Below, one piece after another: positions 1 to 8,432 of a DNA stretch of 61,654 nucleotides. A program made the translations under genes and the position numbers. Position 1 is the stretch's first letter. Each line of letters starts with the position of its first letter. The stretch spans positions 1 through 61,654 of the forward strand of contig JAFTRQ010000068.1 in assembly GCA_017462125.1 (NCBI GenBank), read 5' to 3'. A model generated the notes under the pieces. It saw only the letters and a list, made by a program, of their open reading frames with translations. It was not told the origin of the DNA and did no database searches. Origin of the DNA: Clostridia bacterium (GTDB lineage Bacteria; Bacillota_A; Clostridia; Oscillospirales; CAG-272).

Positions 1-1314
1 AACTCCGATATGGAGCCCTCCGACGTTCGTTCGATGTGCTGACGTCTCCGTCTCGACCTCAGAGAGCTTCGTAAAAAGTCCGGCGGCTTCTTCGGCTCCG
101 GTGAGTCCACAGGCTCCGTCGGTGTTGTTACCATCAATATGCCTAGAATCGCATACCTCGCAGAGAACGAGGATGACTTCTACAAGAGACTTGATAAGCT
201 GATGGATATCGCGGCTCGCTCGCTCAAGACCAAGAGAACCGTTATCACAAAGCTTCTTGACGAGGGCCTGTATCCCTACACAAAGAGATACCTCGGCTCG
301 TTCAACAACCACTTCTCAACCATAGGTATCGTTGGTATGAACGAGGTCGGTCTCAACGCCAAGTGGCTCAGAGCCGATATGACTCATAAGGAAACGCAGG
401 AGTTCTCCAAGAACGTTCTCAATCATATGAGAGAGAGACTTTCCGACTATCAGGAGATGTACGGCGACCTCTACAACCTGGAGGCAACTCCCGCAGAGTC
501 CACCTCTTACCGCTTCGCGAAGCACGATAGAAAGAGATGGCCCGACATCATCACCGCTACCGATAACGCAAAGGCTCCTTACTACACCAACTCCAGCCAC
601 CTTCCCGTTGGTTACACAGAGGATATCTTCGACGCTCTTGACATTCAGGATGAGCTTCAGACCCTTTATACCTCGGGTACGGTATTCCACGCATTCCTCG
701 GTGAGAAGCTTCCTACCTGGAAGAGCGCTGCAAATCTTGTCCGCAAGATCGCAGAGAACTACAAGCTGCCTTATTACACAATGTCCCCCACATACTCCGT
801 ATGTATCGATCACGGCTACATCAACGGTGAGGAATATACCTGCCCCAAGTGTGGCAAGAAGACCGAGGTTTACAGCCGAATCACCGGTTACTACCGTCCC
901 GTTCAGAACTGGAACGACGGTAAGAGCCAGGAGTTCAAGGAGAGAAGAACCTATAACATCGAGCGCTCCACAGAGCTTCATCCCGAGATCAACGTCGGTA
1001 CTGACAGCGTAAGAACCATCAGCATCGTAACAGATCCTATCGTTGAGGAAGCATGCGTTTGTGAGCCTACTACAGGCAAGAAGGTAATGCTCTTCGCTAC
1101 CAAGACCTGCCCCAACTGCAAGATCGCAGGCGAGTTCCTTGAAAAGGCAGGCGTAGCTTATGAAAAGCTTTATGCAGACGAGAACCTTGACCTCGTAGCG
1201 CAGTACGGCATCAGACAGGCTCCCACACTCGTAGTAGTTGAGGACGGTCTCGAGATCGCAAAGGCTGCAAACCTTTCTAACATAAAGAAATACATTGAGG
1301 AATCTCAGAACTGA
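1..1314 (+). CDS. nrdD: Anaerobic ribonucleoside-triphosphate reductase (class III), C-terminal part, with in-frame TGA and fused glutaredoxin-like domain
   Basis: The gene enters from the left edge, so its N-terminus is missing. NrdD makes deoxyribonucleotides without oxygen, using a glycyl radical installed by NrdG. Visible features: the family segment starting with RLRLDLRELRKKSGG; a zinc site formed by Cys 802-804, His 811-813 and CPKC at 841-852; and the glycyl-radical motif RITGYYRP with the Gly at 886-888. After about residue 340 of the visible part a redoxin domain follows, with CPNC at 1108-1119. This suggests thioredoxin/glutaredoxin-driven reduction rather than formate. Codon 40-42 is TGA in the motif M-C-TGA-R-L-R-L-D. 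From memory, relatives have M-C-C-R there, and the second Cys carries the thiyl radical. Either selenocysteine, a nonsense mutation or a sequence error explains this. The downstream trxB-like gene fits a shared redox relay. Confidence 0.9.
40..42 (+). other. In-frame TGA at the catalytic (thiyl radical) cysteine position of nrdD; candidate selenocysteine codon
   Basis: Reading from base 1 in the nrdD frame gives NSDMEPSDVRSMC, then TGA, then RLRLDLRELRKK, with good family resemblance on both sides and no frame change. TGA is used as the stop of nrdD itself (1312-1314) and of many other genes here, so general reassignment is unlikely. Just after the TGA there is only a short stem, bases 51-54 (TCTC) with 62-65 (GAGA), whose 7-base loop begins with G. 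That is far too weak to call a bacterial SECIS by eye. No selenocysteine machinery is visible in the window. Confidence 0.55.
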
Positions 1315-1367
1315 TTTTTGTAACAACTCAAGAAATTAATTCCGATATCAGAAAGGAATTTATCAAA

Positions 1368-2273
1368 ATGTACGATTTAATAGTTGTCGGTGCAGGTCCT
1401 GCAGGACTTACAGCCGCAATTTATGCGAGAAGAGCTGACAAAAGCGTTCTCGTTCTCGACAAGGGAATGTTCGGCGGTCAGATGACCTTTTCCCCCAAGA
1501 TCGAAAACTACCCCGGATACGACCAGATAAGCGGTAACGAGCTTGCCGAGAAGATGGTTTCTCAGGCTATCTATATGGGTGCGGAGATCGATATGGCAGA
1601 GGTTACCGGAATTGAGAAGGAGGGCGACCTTTTCTGCGTATATTGCGGCGACGATATTTATATGTCCAAGACAGTGATCCTCGCAACGGGCGCCCGTCAC
1701 CGTCTCCTCGGAATTGAAAGAGAAGAGGAGTTTATCGGAGAGGGTATCTCCTTCTGTGCCGTTTGCGACGGTGCATTTTATGCGGGTAAAACCGTTGCAG
1801 TAATCGGCGGAGGCAACTCTGCGCTTCAGGAGGCGATTATGCTTTCCGACGGATGTGCGAAGGTCTACGTTGTGCAGAATCTTGACGTCCTGACAGGCGA
1901 AGGCAAGCTTCAGGAGATCCTGCGTAAGAGAAAGAACGTGGAGATCATCTGCGGAAGCACCGTTGAAGCGATCCACGGAAACGACGTTTTCGGAGGAATC
2001 GTCATCAAGAATACCGCATCGGGTGAGAAGACCAGACTTGACCTTGACGGAATGTTCGTAGCAATCGGACAGGTTCCCGAAAACGAGGCATATAAGAATC
2101 TTGTTTCACTTTCCGACCGCGGATACGTTGTCTCTGACGAAAACTGTCTCACCGACACGGATGGATTATACGTTGCGGGAGACTGCAGAACGAAAAATAT
2201 CAGACAGATATCCACAGCGTGTGGAGACGGCGCCACCGCCGCCCTCGCCGCTTGCAGATACTTGGATAAATAA
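1368..2273 (+). CDS. trxB: Thioredoxin-disulfide-reductase-like flavoprotein
   Basis: A 301-residue protein of typical TrxB length. It has the N-terminal FAD-binding GAGPAG motif (residues about 8-13), the redox-active CAVC motif (about residues 130-133), a second nucleotide-binding GGGNSA motif, and the C-terminal FAD motif ending in GD near residue 270. The NADPH 2'-phosphate-binding HRRxxxR motif of ordinary TrxB is not seen; the equivalent stretch reads VQNLDVLTGEGKLQ. It may therefore use another donor, such as NADH or ferredoxin (inference). The start is supported by AAAGGA about 10 bases upstream. It lies 53 bases after nrdD, whose product carries a redoxin domain, so reduction of that domain is a likely job. 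A strong terminator follows. Confidence 0.88.
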   Translation: MYDLIVVGAGPAGLTAAIYARRADKSVLVLDKGMFGGQMTFSPKIENYPGYDQISGNELAEKMVSQAIYMGAEIDMAEVTGIEKEGDLFCVYCGDDIYMSKTVILATGARHRLLGIEREEEFIGEGISFCAVCDGAFYAGKTVAVIGGGNSALQEAIMLSDGCAKVYVVQNLDVLTGEGKLQEILRKRKNVEIICGSTVEAIHGNDVFGGIVIKNTASGEKTRLDLDGMFVAIGQVPENEAYKNLVSLSDRGYVVSDENCLTDTDGLYVAGDCRTKNIRQISTACGDGATAALAACRYLDK

Positions 2274-2276
2274 AAA

Positions 2277-2322
2277 TTAACCGCAGACTCTTGCTTTTTG
2301 TAAGATCTGCGGTTAATTTTTT
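2277..2322 (+). terminator. Intrinsic terminator after trxB
   Basis: Stem TTAACCGCAGA (2277-2287) pairs with TCTGCGGTTAA (2306-2316), followed by six T. It ends the nrdD-trxB unit. Confidence 0.9.
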
Positions 2323-2414
2323 CTGATTACATTTTTAGGTGCCTAAAGGGCTAACTGTTTCGAGATACCTAGGCAAAGCTATACCATAGAGAGCAATTCA
2401 GCTAAAATTTTTAA

Positions 2415-3167
2415 TTATTGAATTTCTATATCTGCAATAACGATGGCATGGTCGTGCATCCAAGGCTCGGCAACACGCTCTGCCGCGACTATCTTCATGT
2501 TTGGCTTAACCATAATGTTGTCGAAAGGCCATACTCCGCTTGCGGCATCCAAAATGGTGTGAAAAACACCAAAATCTCCGCAATTCGCCATTTGGAATCC
2601 TGCATTGCGGAATTTCGCAAAGTCTTCCTCGTGCATTGGGTTAGGACCGACTATTTTTTCGTTAATACGGTTAGACGGATTAAAGTCTCCTGCGATTATG
2701 CAATATTCCTGAGCTTTCGCGAATTCAATGACCTGATCGATCTCTATTGCTCTTACGTTTTTATCGTACCAATCAAAATGGAGATTGATAAGAGTTATTT
2801 TCTTGCCATTAACATTAATATTTCCGACAAGAAACCAAGGGTGCCGAAATTGTACGTCTCCAATATAATCAACGGGATGCACGTCGTGAAGATCGTAGCT
2901 GCTTAAAAAAGCTTTCCCGTTGGGCGCCCACGTAAAGTATCTTTCATAATTGGGATGAATGCTTGAATAGACAGCATTGAAAGCCATTTCCTTGGTTTCT
3001 TCATTGAAATATCGATAATCTTCCTGTAAAAACCAAAGATCGGCACCAATGTCAGACATAATTTTACGATATTCATTTCGGCTCTCATCGCTTCCGTGAT
3101 TCATACCAATACCGGAAAAATCTCCTACGTTAAAAGTTGCGATCTTTAGAATTGTTTGATCTTTCAT
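2415..3167 (-). CDS. Endonuclease/exonuclease/phosphatase (EEP) family protein
   Basis: A 250-residue protein with the EEP fold signature: TFNVG near the N-terminus, the metal-binding Glu in LQED (about residue 48), INLHFDW, the catalytic GDFN (about residues 160-163), DNIMVKP, and a C-terminal HDHAIVIADI with the catalytic His. Family members are metal-dependent phosphodiesterases acting on DNA, phospholipids or phosphoinositides; the substrate here cannot be told. No signal peptide is seen, so it is probably cytoplasmic. The start ATG has GGAGG about 7 bases upstream. It is a single gene convergent with trxB, with its own promoter at 3269-3297. Confidence 0.82.
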   Translation of the reverse strand: MKDQTILKIATFNVGDFSGIGMNHGSDESRNEYRKIMSDIGADLWFLQEDYRYFNEETKEMAFNAVYSSIHPNYERYFTWAPNGKAFLSSYDLHDVHPVDYIGDVQFRHPWFLVGNINVNGKKITLINLHFDWYDKNVRAIEIDQVIEFAKAQEYCIIAGDFNPSNRINEKIVGPNPMHEEDFAKFRNAGFQMANCGDFGVFHTILDAASGVWPFDNIMVKPNMKIVAAERVAEPWMHDHAIVIADIEIQ

Positions 3168-3268
3168 TTGTATACCTCCACAGATTTGATTTATGACGAA
3201 ATAGGTAAATTAAATGTTACAATGTTATAATTGCATAATAGAAATACATAGATCATATGTTGACCCAT

Positions 3269-3297
3269 ATTATATCATGAACTGCTTGGTAAAACAA
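3269..3297 (-). promoter_or_regulatory. Promoter of the EEP-family gene
   Basis: Minus-strand TTGTTT (3292-3297), 17 bases, then TATAAT (3269-3274). It leaves a leader of about 95 bases before the start at 3167. Confidence 0.55.
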
Positions 3298-3489
3298 TGG
3301 ATAATCAATAAATGTTTTTGAAAAATCAATAAAATAAGAAACGTATAAAATGTCGTTGAACACCTGTAATTTTTGTGAAGCTTTTCTACAAGCAGTCGTA
3401 TGATATTTGCGTATGCAACAGAGGTTTGGGATAATAATTGTGCAATGTATACTAACTTGGTAATAATTCAAAAAAATTCGTATTTTCTA

Positions 3490-3518
3490 TTGATTTAATA
3501 GGAATTTTGTGGTAGAAT
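3490..3518 (+). promoter_or_regulatory. Promoter of the suf-glycosidase-trx run
   Basis: TTGATT (3490-3495), 17-base spacer, TAGAAT (3513-3518). The leader to the sufC start is about 50 bases and carries AAGGAG at 3554-3559. Confidence 0.6.
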
Positions 3519-3572
3519 AATAACGGGGAAATGTGTCCCCGATTTCCGCGTGAAAGGAGTAACAAAAATATA

Positions 3573-4301
3573 ATGTTAGAAATCAAAAATTTATGTTATA
3601 CGGTAACCGATGAAAACGGTAAAGAAAACCGTATAATTGATAATATAAGTCTCACGATCAACGACCGCTTTGTAGCCATCACAGGACCTAACGGCGGCGG
3701 TAAGTCTACACTTGCCAAGCTGATCGCGGGCATTTATACCGCCGATTCGGGACAGATCATTCTCGACGGCGTGGACATCACAAATATGTCGATCACCGAG
3801 AGAGCGAATGCGGGCATCAGCTTTGCGTTCCAGCAGCCCGTCAGATTCAAGGGAATTACGGTCAAGGATCTGATCTCTTTGGCGGCAGGAAACAAAATTT
3901 CGGTTGCAGAAGCATGCAAATATCTCTCCGAGGTTGGCCTTTGCGCGAAGGAATACGTTAACCGCGAGGTCAACGAGTCTCTTTCGGGCGGCGAGCTGAA
4001 GAGAATCGAGATCGCGATGATCAACGCTCGCGGCACGAAGTTTTCGATCTTCGACGAGCCCGAGGCCGGTATCGACCTCTGGAGCTTCAATAACCTCATT
4101 AAGGTGTTTGAGAAGATGCATGAGAGAACCCACGGCTGTATTATGATCATCTCCCATCAGGAGAGAATTCTCGATATTGCAGACAAGATCGTGGTCGTAG
4201 CTGACGGCAAGATCGCTGCGTACGGCGCGAAAAACGATATTCTGCCCGATCTTCTTTCTGCTCAGGCAGGATGCAAGTTTACACAGGGAGGTGAGGAATA
4301 A
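3573..4301 (+). CDS. sufC: Iron-sulfur cluster assembly ATPase SufC (minimal Suf system)
   Basis: A 242-residue ABC ATPase that powers Fe-S assembly on a SufB-type scaffold in the cytoplasm. It has the Walker A GPNGGGKST, the QQ of the Q-loop, the signature LSGGE, the Walker B IFDEPEAGID and the H-loop SHQ. The ATG at 3573 is preferred because the protein then begins MLEIKNL, as in relatives. An upstream in-frame ATG at 3531 would put AAAGGAG inside the coding region. Its stop overlaps the next start by one base (TAATG), so it is translationally coupled to sufB. No sufS, sufU or sufD is nearby, which resembles the two-gene sufCB systems of archaea and anaerobes. Confidence 0.88.
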   Translation: MLEIKNLCYTVTDENGKENRIIDNISLTINDRFVAITGPNGGGKSTLAKLIAGIYTADSGQIILDGVDITNMSITERANAGISFAFQQPVRFKGITVKDLISLAAGNKISVAEACKYLSEVGLCAKEYVNREVNESLSGGELKRIEIAMINARGTKFSIFDEPEAGIDLWSFNNLIKVFEKMHERTHGCIMIISHQERILDIADKIVVVADGKIAAYGAKNDILPDLLSAQAGCKFTQGGEE

Positions 4302-5233
4302 TGGCTGAAAAGAAGCTTGACAGCATCAAGCTGAACATCCTTCGTGAGGTGGCAGACCTTGAAGATGTTCCCACAGGTGCTTATTCCATCCGTGTTGACG
4401 GAGATACCTTCGATAAGAAATCGTCCGAAAACATCATCATCGAAAAGAAAACGGACAAGCCGGGCATTGACATCTATATCAAGGCGGCAGGCAAAAAGGA
4501 AAGCGTTCACATTCCCGTGATACTCGCCGAAAGCGGACTTAAGGAGGTCGTTTACAATGACTTCCATATTGAAGAGAACGCAGACGTTCTGATCATCGCG
4601 GGCTGTGGAATCCACAATTGCGGTGTGCAGGACAGTGAGCATAGCGGCATCCACAGCTTTTACGTTGGCAAAAACGCAAAGGTAAAATATGTCGAGAAGC
4701 ACTACGGAGAAGGCGACGGAAACGGCAAGAACATTATGAATCCCCATACAGTCGTCGAGCTCGACGAGGGTGCATATATGGAGATGGAGACCACTCAGAT
4801 CAAGGGTGTTGACTCCACCAAGAGAAAGACCGAGGCTGTGCTCCACGAAAAGTCCACACTCGTGGTTCACGAGAAAATAATGACCCACGGTGAACAGTTT
4901 GCAGAGACCGAATTCGTTGTCGATCTCAAGGGCGAGGATTGCGGTACTCACGTTGTTTCCCGTTCCGTGGCAAAGGACAACTCCCGTCAGCTCTTTATCT
5001 CCGACGTTGTCGGTAACGCAAGATGCTCGGGACACACGGAATGTGACGCGATCATTATGGATAACGCTTCTGTTGTTGCCGTTCCCAAGATCGTTGCAAA
5101 CAACACGGAGGCATCCCTCATTCACGAGGCTGCCATCGGCAAGATCGCGGGAGAACAGCTTGTCAAGCTGATGACCCTTGGATTGACGGAAAAACAAGCT
5201 GAGGAAGAAATCATCAACGGTTTCTTAAAATAA
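4301..5233 (+). CDS. sufB: SufB/SufD-family Fe-S scaffold subunit (short form)
   Basis: A 310-residue beta-helix protein of the SufB/SufD family, shorter than the roughly 450-residue E. coli SufB. It matches the short SufB-like proteins of minimal SUF systems. The conserved C-terminal half shows SGHTECDAI, with a Cys in the position where SufB uses a core cysteine, and HEAAIGKI, which corresponds to the family's H/E-A-x-x-G/S-K signature. It is the partner and scaffold of the SufC ATPase encoded one base upstream. The C-terminus TEKQAEEEIINGFLK is typical for the family. Its function is inferred from family and operon. Confidence is lower for SufB versus SufD identity, since only one such gene is present. 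Confidence 0.82.
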   Translation: MAEKKLDSIKLNILREVADLEDVPTGAYSIRVDGDTFDKKSSENIIIEKKTDKPGIDIYIKAAGKKESVHIPVILAESGLKEVVYNDFHIEENADVLIIAGCGIHNCGVQDSEHSGIHSFYVGKNAKVKYVEKHYGEGDGNGKNIMNPHTVVELDEGAYMEMETTQIKGVDSTKRKTEAVLHEKSTLVVHEKIMTHGEQFAETEFVVDLKGEDCGTHVVSRSVAKDNSRQLFISDVVGNARCSGHTECDAIIMDNASVVAVPKIVANNTEASLIHEAAIGKIAGEQLVKLMTLGLTEKQAEEEIINGFLK

Positions 5234-5259
5234 TGTTTTATAATAGCGGAGGTGCTACT

Positions 5260-6723
5260 ATGAAGGTAACTAAGATCATTGCTAACCGTGAAAGCATCGA
5301 ATTTTCAATTGACTCTGCTACTGAAGCAAGCGCAACTGTCGTCTGCTATTCACCTGCTATCGGTGAAAATACCGAGATTTGCAGGTCTACCGCAGTGTAT
5401 ACGGACGGAGTTTTTTCTATCAAAAGATTCCTTGACGGCTACGACCTGCTTTGCAGTCGATTCGTACTCACGGATGCCGCTGGAAATGCTTGTGAAGGAA
5501 AGCAGTACGTTGAAAACATTACTTTTTCAGAGAGAACCTTTGATTATCCCGTTGCGGAGACCAAAAAAGGTCTTCAGGTCTGGATGATCGACGATGCAAT
5601 CGAGCTTGGAGTCAAGCACGTTGCAAACAACGCGAACCTCGGCAATTTCATTATGCCGAATTACGTTGAGGGCAATACCATAGAATTTAACTATGACGGC
5701 AAGACTTACTTCATCAACAAAGCTTCTACTCAAAGAATGGACGCTCGTTTAACCGAGTTTTATAATGCGGGAATGATCGTTACACTGATACTGCTCAACA
5801 GTAAGGATTGGGCGGGTATGAGCGTTGAGGATGATTTCTGGGAGGTTATTAAGCACCCTGCTTATGAAGGAAAGATCGGCGGTAAAGGACTGATTTCTCA
5901 GTTCAATATCGTTACCGATAAGGGTGTGGAGTATTACAAGGCTTTTGTGGCTTTCCTTACGGAAAGATATACTCGCGATGACGCTAAATATGGCAGAGCG
6001 GTTGGCTTTATCGTAGCAAACGAGGTAAACTCCGCGTCGGTATGGTGTAACTCCGGAATAATGAGCTGTGAGGAATTTACACGTCATTACTGCAAAGCGG
6101 TAAGACTTACCTATCAGGTTGCGGCAAGCTTTTATAAGAATATAAGAGTTTACGTTTCCTTGGATCATTTCTGGACAGCCGCGCACTCAAAAAATGACTA
6201 CGGCGCAAAGTATATTCTTGAGAATATGAATAAAGAATATCTCGCAGAAGGACAGGTGCCGTGGAACGTTGCGCATCATCCTTATCCCGAAAGTCTTGCT
6301 TTCCCCGATTTCTGGAACGATAAGACCGCAACCGATGACGTTGATACCACCAAGCGTATCACCTTTAAGAATCTCGAGCTCCTCGCTCAGTTCCTTTATA
6401 GGGATGAAATGCTTTGCAACGGAGAAAGACGAAGAATAATCCTCTCGGAGCAGGGCTTCAATTCCCATTGGACTCCCGAAAGCGAGGTTCTTCAGGCGAT
6501 GGCTTATGGCAGAGCATACAAAAAGATTATGCAGATACCCGAAATTGATAGCTTTATACTCCACGCTCACGGCGATAATATGCATGAGTTCAGCTTGAAT
6601 CTTGGACTTTGGAGAAGATACCGTGACCGTCAGGAGCTGGAATCGCCCAAGCCTATATACTACGTATTTAAGGCAATCGATAAAAAGGATGAAAAGGGCG
6701 TCTACCATTGGGAAAGATATTGA
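5260..6723 (+). CDS. Putative glycoside hydrolase, DUF5722-like (paralog 1)
   Basis: A 487-residue protein, closely similar to the next gene. The N-terminal ~100 residues look like a beta-sandwich; a TIM-barrel-like part follows, starting near KKGLQV. It has ANEVN with Glu at residue 255 and LSEQGFNS with Glu at residue 397. This spacing and context are what clan GH-A retaining glycosidases use for acid/base and nucleophile. I think it belongs to the DUF5722 group, but no substrate can be assigned. No signal peptide is visible, so it is probably intracellular. The start ATG at 5260 has GGAGG 7 bases upstream; an upstream in-frame ATG at 5233 lacks this. It lies 26 bases after sufB in the same run. 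Confidence 0.6.
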   Translation: MKVTKIIANRESIEFSIDSATEASATVVCYSPAIGENTEICRSTAVYTDGVFSIKRFLDGYDLLCSRFVLTDAAGNACEGKQYVENITFSERTFDYPVAETKKGLQVWMIDDAIELGVKHVANNANLGNFIMPNYVEGNTIEFNYDGKTYFINKASTQRMDARLTEFYNAGMIVTLILLNSKDWAGMSVEDDFWEVIKHPAYEGKIGGKGLISQFNIVTDKGVEYYKAFVAFLTERYTRDDAKYGRAVGFIVANEVNSASVWCNSGIMSCEEFTRHYCKAVRLTYQVAASFYKNIRVYVSLDHFWTAAHSKNDYGAKYILENMNKEYLAEGQVPWNVAHHPYPESLAFPDFWNDKTATDDVDTTKRITFKNLELLAQFLYRDEMLCNGERRRIILSEQGFNSHWTPESEVLQAMAYGRAYKKIMQIPEIDSFILHAHGDNMHEFSLNLGLWRRYRDRQELESPKPIYYVFKAIDKKDEKGVYHWERY

Positions 6724-6748
6724 TTCTTTATTTTTGAGGTGAAAAATT

Positions 6749-8209
6749 ATGCGTATTACAAAAATTACAGCGAATAAAGATAAGATTAAATTCGTTTTTG
6801 ATGAAAAGCTTGACGTATGTGCAACGGTAGATTGTTATTCGCCTGCACTCGGAGACGAAAAAAAGGTTTTCAGCACGATTATCGAATGCAATAAGGATTC
6901 GATCGATCGTTACTGTGACGGGAACGATCTGCTTTTCTGCAGATTTTCGGTTATCAAAGACGGCAAGATATTAGAAGGAAAAAAATATGTCGAAGAGATC
7001 GAGGATTCGATTCGCGACTTTGATTATCCCGTTGTAGACACGAAGAAGGGCCTTCAGGTGACCAACGTTGCAGACGCTATGGAGCTCGGTGTGAAGCACG
7101 CAGCGCTGAACGTTAACGAGGGCGACTTCCTGCTCCTCCGTCCCGAAGAGGGAAACACCATTGAGTTTGAATATAACGGAAAAACCTATTACTTCAATAA
7201 GAGAATCGTTGAAAGAAACGATTCAAGAGTCAAGGAGCTTTCAGATTTCGGTGTTGTGATCACGTATATCCTGCTCAATTCGAAAAAATGGGGCGTTGAG
7301 GTCAGCGACGAGATGTGGGAGATCATCAAGCATCCCGGATATGACGGCAAGAAGGACGGCAACGGTCTGATCTCGGAATTCAACGTTGTGACAGAGCAGG
7401 GCGTTGCGTATTATTCAGCATTCATCGCTTTCCTCGCAGACAGATATACCCGTGAGGATCAGGCTTACGGAAGAGCTGTCGGTATGATCGTCGGAAATGA
7501 GGTCAACACAGGCTATACTTGGTGCAATTCCGGTCTTATGACCTGTGAGGAATATTGCAGACATTACACAAAGGCGCTCCGTCTTACATATCAAGCGGCT
7601 GCTGCATACTATAAAAACATCCGCATCTATATCTCTCTCGATCACTTCTGGACCGGCGCGAATTTCGGAGGAGATCCTATGAGATTCTATCCCTCCAAGT
7701 CCGTTCTTGAAAACGTCAATGCAGAGTGTCTCGCAGAAGGTCAGATCCCTTGGAACGTTGCTCACCATCCCTATCCCGAAAATCTTGCTTTCCCCGATTT
7801 CTGGAACGATAAGACCGCAACCGACGATCTTAATACTTATCGAATCACCTTCAAGAACCTCGAGATCCTTGCGCAGTTCCTCTACAAGGATGAATTCCTT
7901 TGCAACGGAGAGAGAAGAAGAATCATCCTTTCCGAGCAGGGCTTCAATTCCCATTGGACTGCCGAGAGTGAGATCGTGCAGGCAATGGCATACGGAAGAG
8001 CATATAAAAAGATCATGCAGATCCCCGAGGTCGACAGCTTCATCCTTCACGCACACAATGATAATAAGGGAGAGTTTGGTCTGAACCTTGGCTTGTGGCG
8101 CAGAAAGCGCGAATCGCAGGAATTGGACGCTCCCAAGCCTGTTTATTACGTCTTCAAGGCAATCGATAAGAAGGACGAAAAGGGCGTTTACCATTGGGAA
8201 AGATACTGA
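6749..8209 (+). CDS. Putative glycoside hydrolase, DUF5722-like (paralog 2)
   Basis: A 486-residue tandem paralog of the preceding gene, alignable end to end, with an identical C-terminal KGVYHWERY. Candidate catalytic glutamates are in GNEVN (residue 251) and LSEQGFNS (residue 396). A short insertion around residue 310 (GGDPMRFYPSK) distinguishes it from paralog 1. There is no signal peptide, so it probably acts on imported oligosaccharides or glycosides in the cytoplasm (inference). The ribosome site GAGGTG sits 8 bases before the ATG. The gap to paralog 1 is 25 bases and to the FTR-like gene 15 bases, so all are likely cotranscribed. The pair may have different linkage preferences. Confidence 0.6.
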   Translation: MRITKITANKDKIKFVFDEKLDVCATVDCYSPALGDEKKVFSTIIECNKDSIDRYCDGNDLLFCRFSVIKDGKILEGKKYVEEIEDSIRDFDYPVVDTKKGLQVTNVADAMELGVKHAALNVNEGDFLLLRPEEGNTIEFEYNGKTYYFNKRIVERNDSRVKELSDFGVVITYILLNSKKWGVEVSDEMWEIIKHPGYDGKKDGNGLISEFNVVTEQGVAYYSAFIAFLADRYTREDQAYGRAVGMIVGNEVNTGYTWCNSGLMTCEEYCRHYTKALRLTYQAAAAYYKNIRIYISLDHFWTGANFGGDPMRFYPSKSVLENVNAECLAEGQIPWNVAHHPYPENLAFPDFWNDKTATDDLNTYRITFKNLEILAQFLYKDEFLCNGERRRIILSEQGFNSHWTAESEIVQAMAYGRAYKKIMQIPEVDSFILHAHNDNKGEFGLNLGLWRRKRESQELDAPKPVYYVFKAIDKKDEKGVYHWERY

Positions 8210-8224
8210 TGGGAGAGCATATTT

Positions 8225-8422
8225 ATGAAGATTACCGAAAATCCCGATAAAGAGCTTGTTGCCGTCATCAAAGAGGGGCTGAAGCGCCGCGGTGGATATT
8301 GCCCCTGCAGACGCGAAAACAAGGAAGAATACAAGTGTATGTGCGAGGAATTCAAGGCGCAGATCAAGGATCCCGATTTTGAAGGATATTGCCACTGTAT
8401 GCTGTATTACAAGAGTAAGTGA
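8225..8422 (+). CDS. Ferredoxin-thioredoxin reductase catalytic-subunit-like protein
   Basis: A 65-residue protein with three Cys-x-Cys pairs: CPC at 26-28, CMC at 38-40 and CHC at 56-58. These are the ligands and redox cysteines of the [4Fe-4S] FTR catalytic subunit, which passes ferredoxin electrons to thioredoxin. The spacing is CPC-9-CMC-15-CHC, whereas the plant/cyanobacterial motif as I recall it is CPC-16-CPC-8-CHC. The total is the same but the middle pair is shifted. It is 10 bases upstream of thioredoxin, its expected partner, and downstream of sufCB, which could supply the cluster. No FTR variable subunit is seen. The start has GGAGAG 7 bases upstream. Confidence 0.8.
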   Translation: MKITENPDKELVAVIKEGLKRRGGYCPCRRENKEEYKCMCEEFKAQIKDPDFEGYCHCMLYYKSK

Positions 8423-8432
8423 GGAAAAAGCT

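Larger units (their letters stand above)
3168..3572. other. Divergent intergenic region between the EEP gene and sufC
   Basis: About 400 AT-rich bases. It holds the minus-strand promoter at 3269-3297 and the plus-strand promoter at 3490-3518. I see no gene, RNA or repeat in 3300-3480. Confidence 0.6.

Noticed and set aside
40..42. Genome-wide reassignment of TGA to an amino acid
   Set aside because: TGA is the natural stop of nrdD, both DUF5722-like genes, the FTR-like gene, trxA and typA at normal family lengths, so it is a stop codon in this genome.
5233..5259. Upstream ATG for the first DUF5722-like gene
   Set aside because: It overlaps the sufB stop and lacks the GGAGG that precedes the ATG at 5260.
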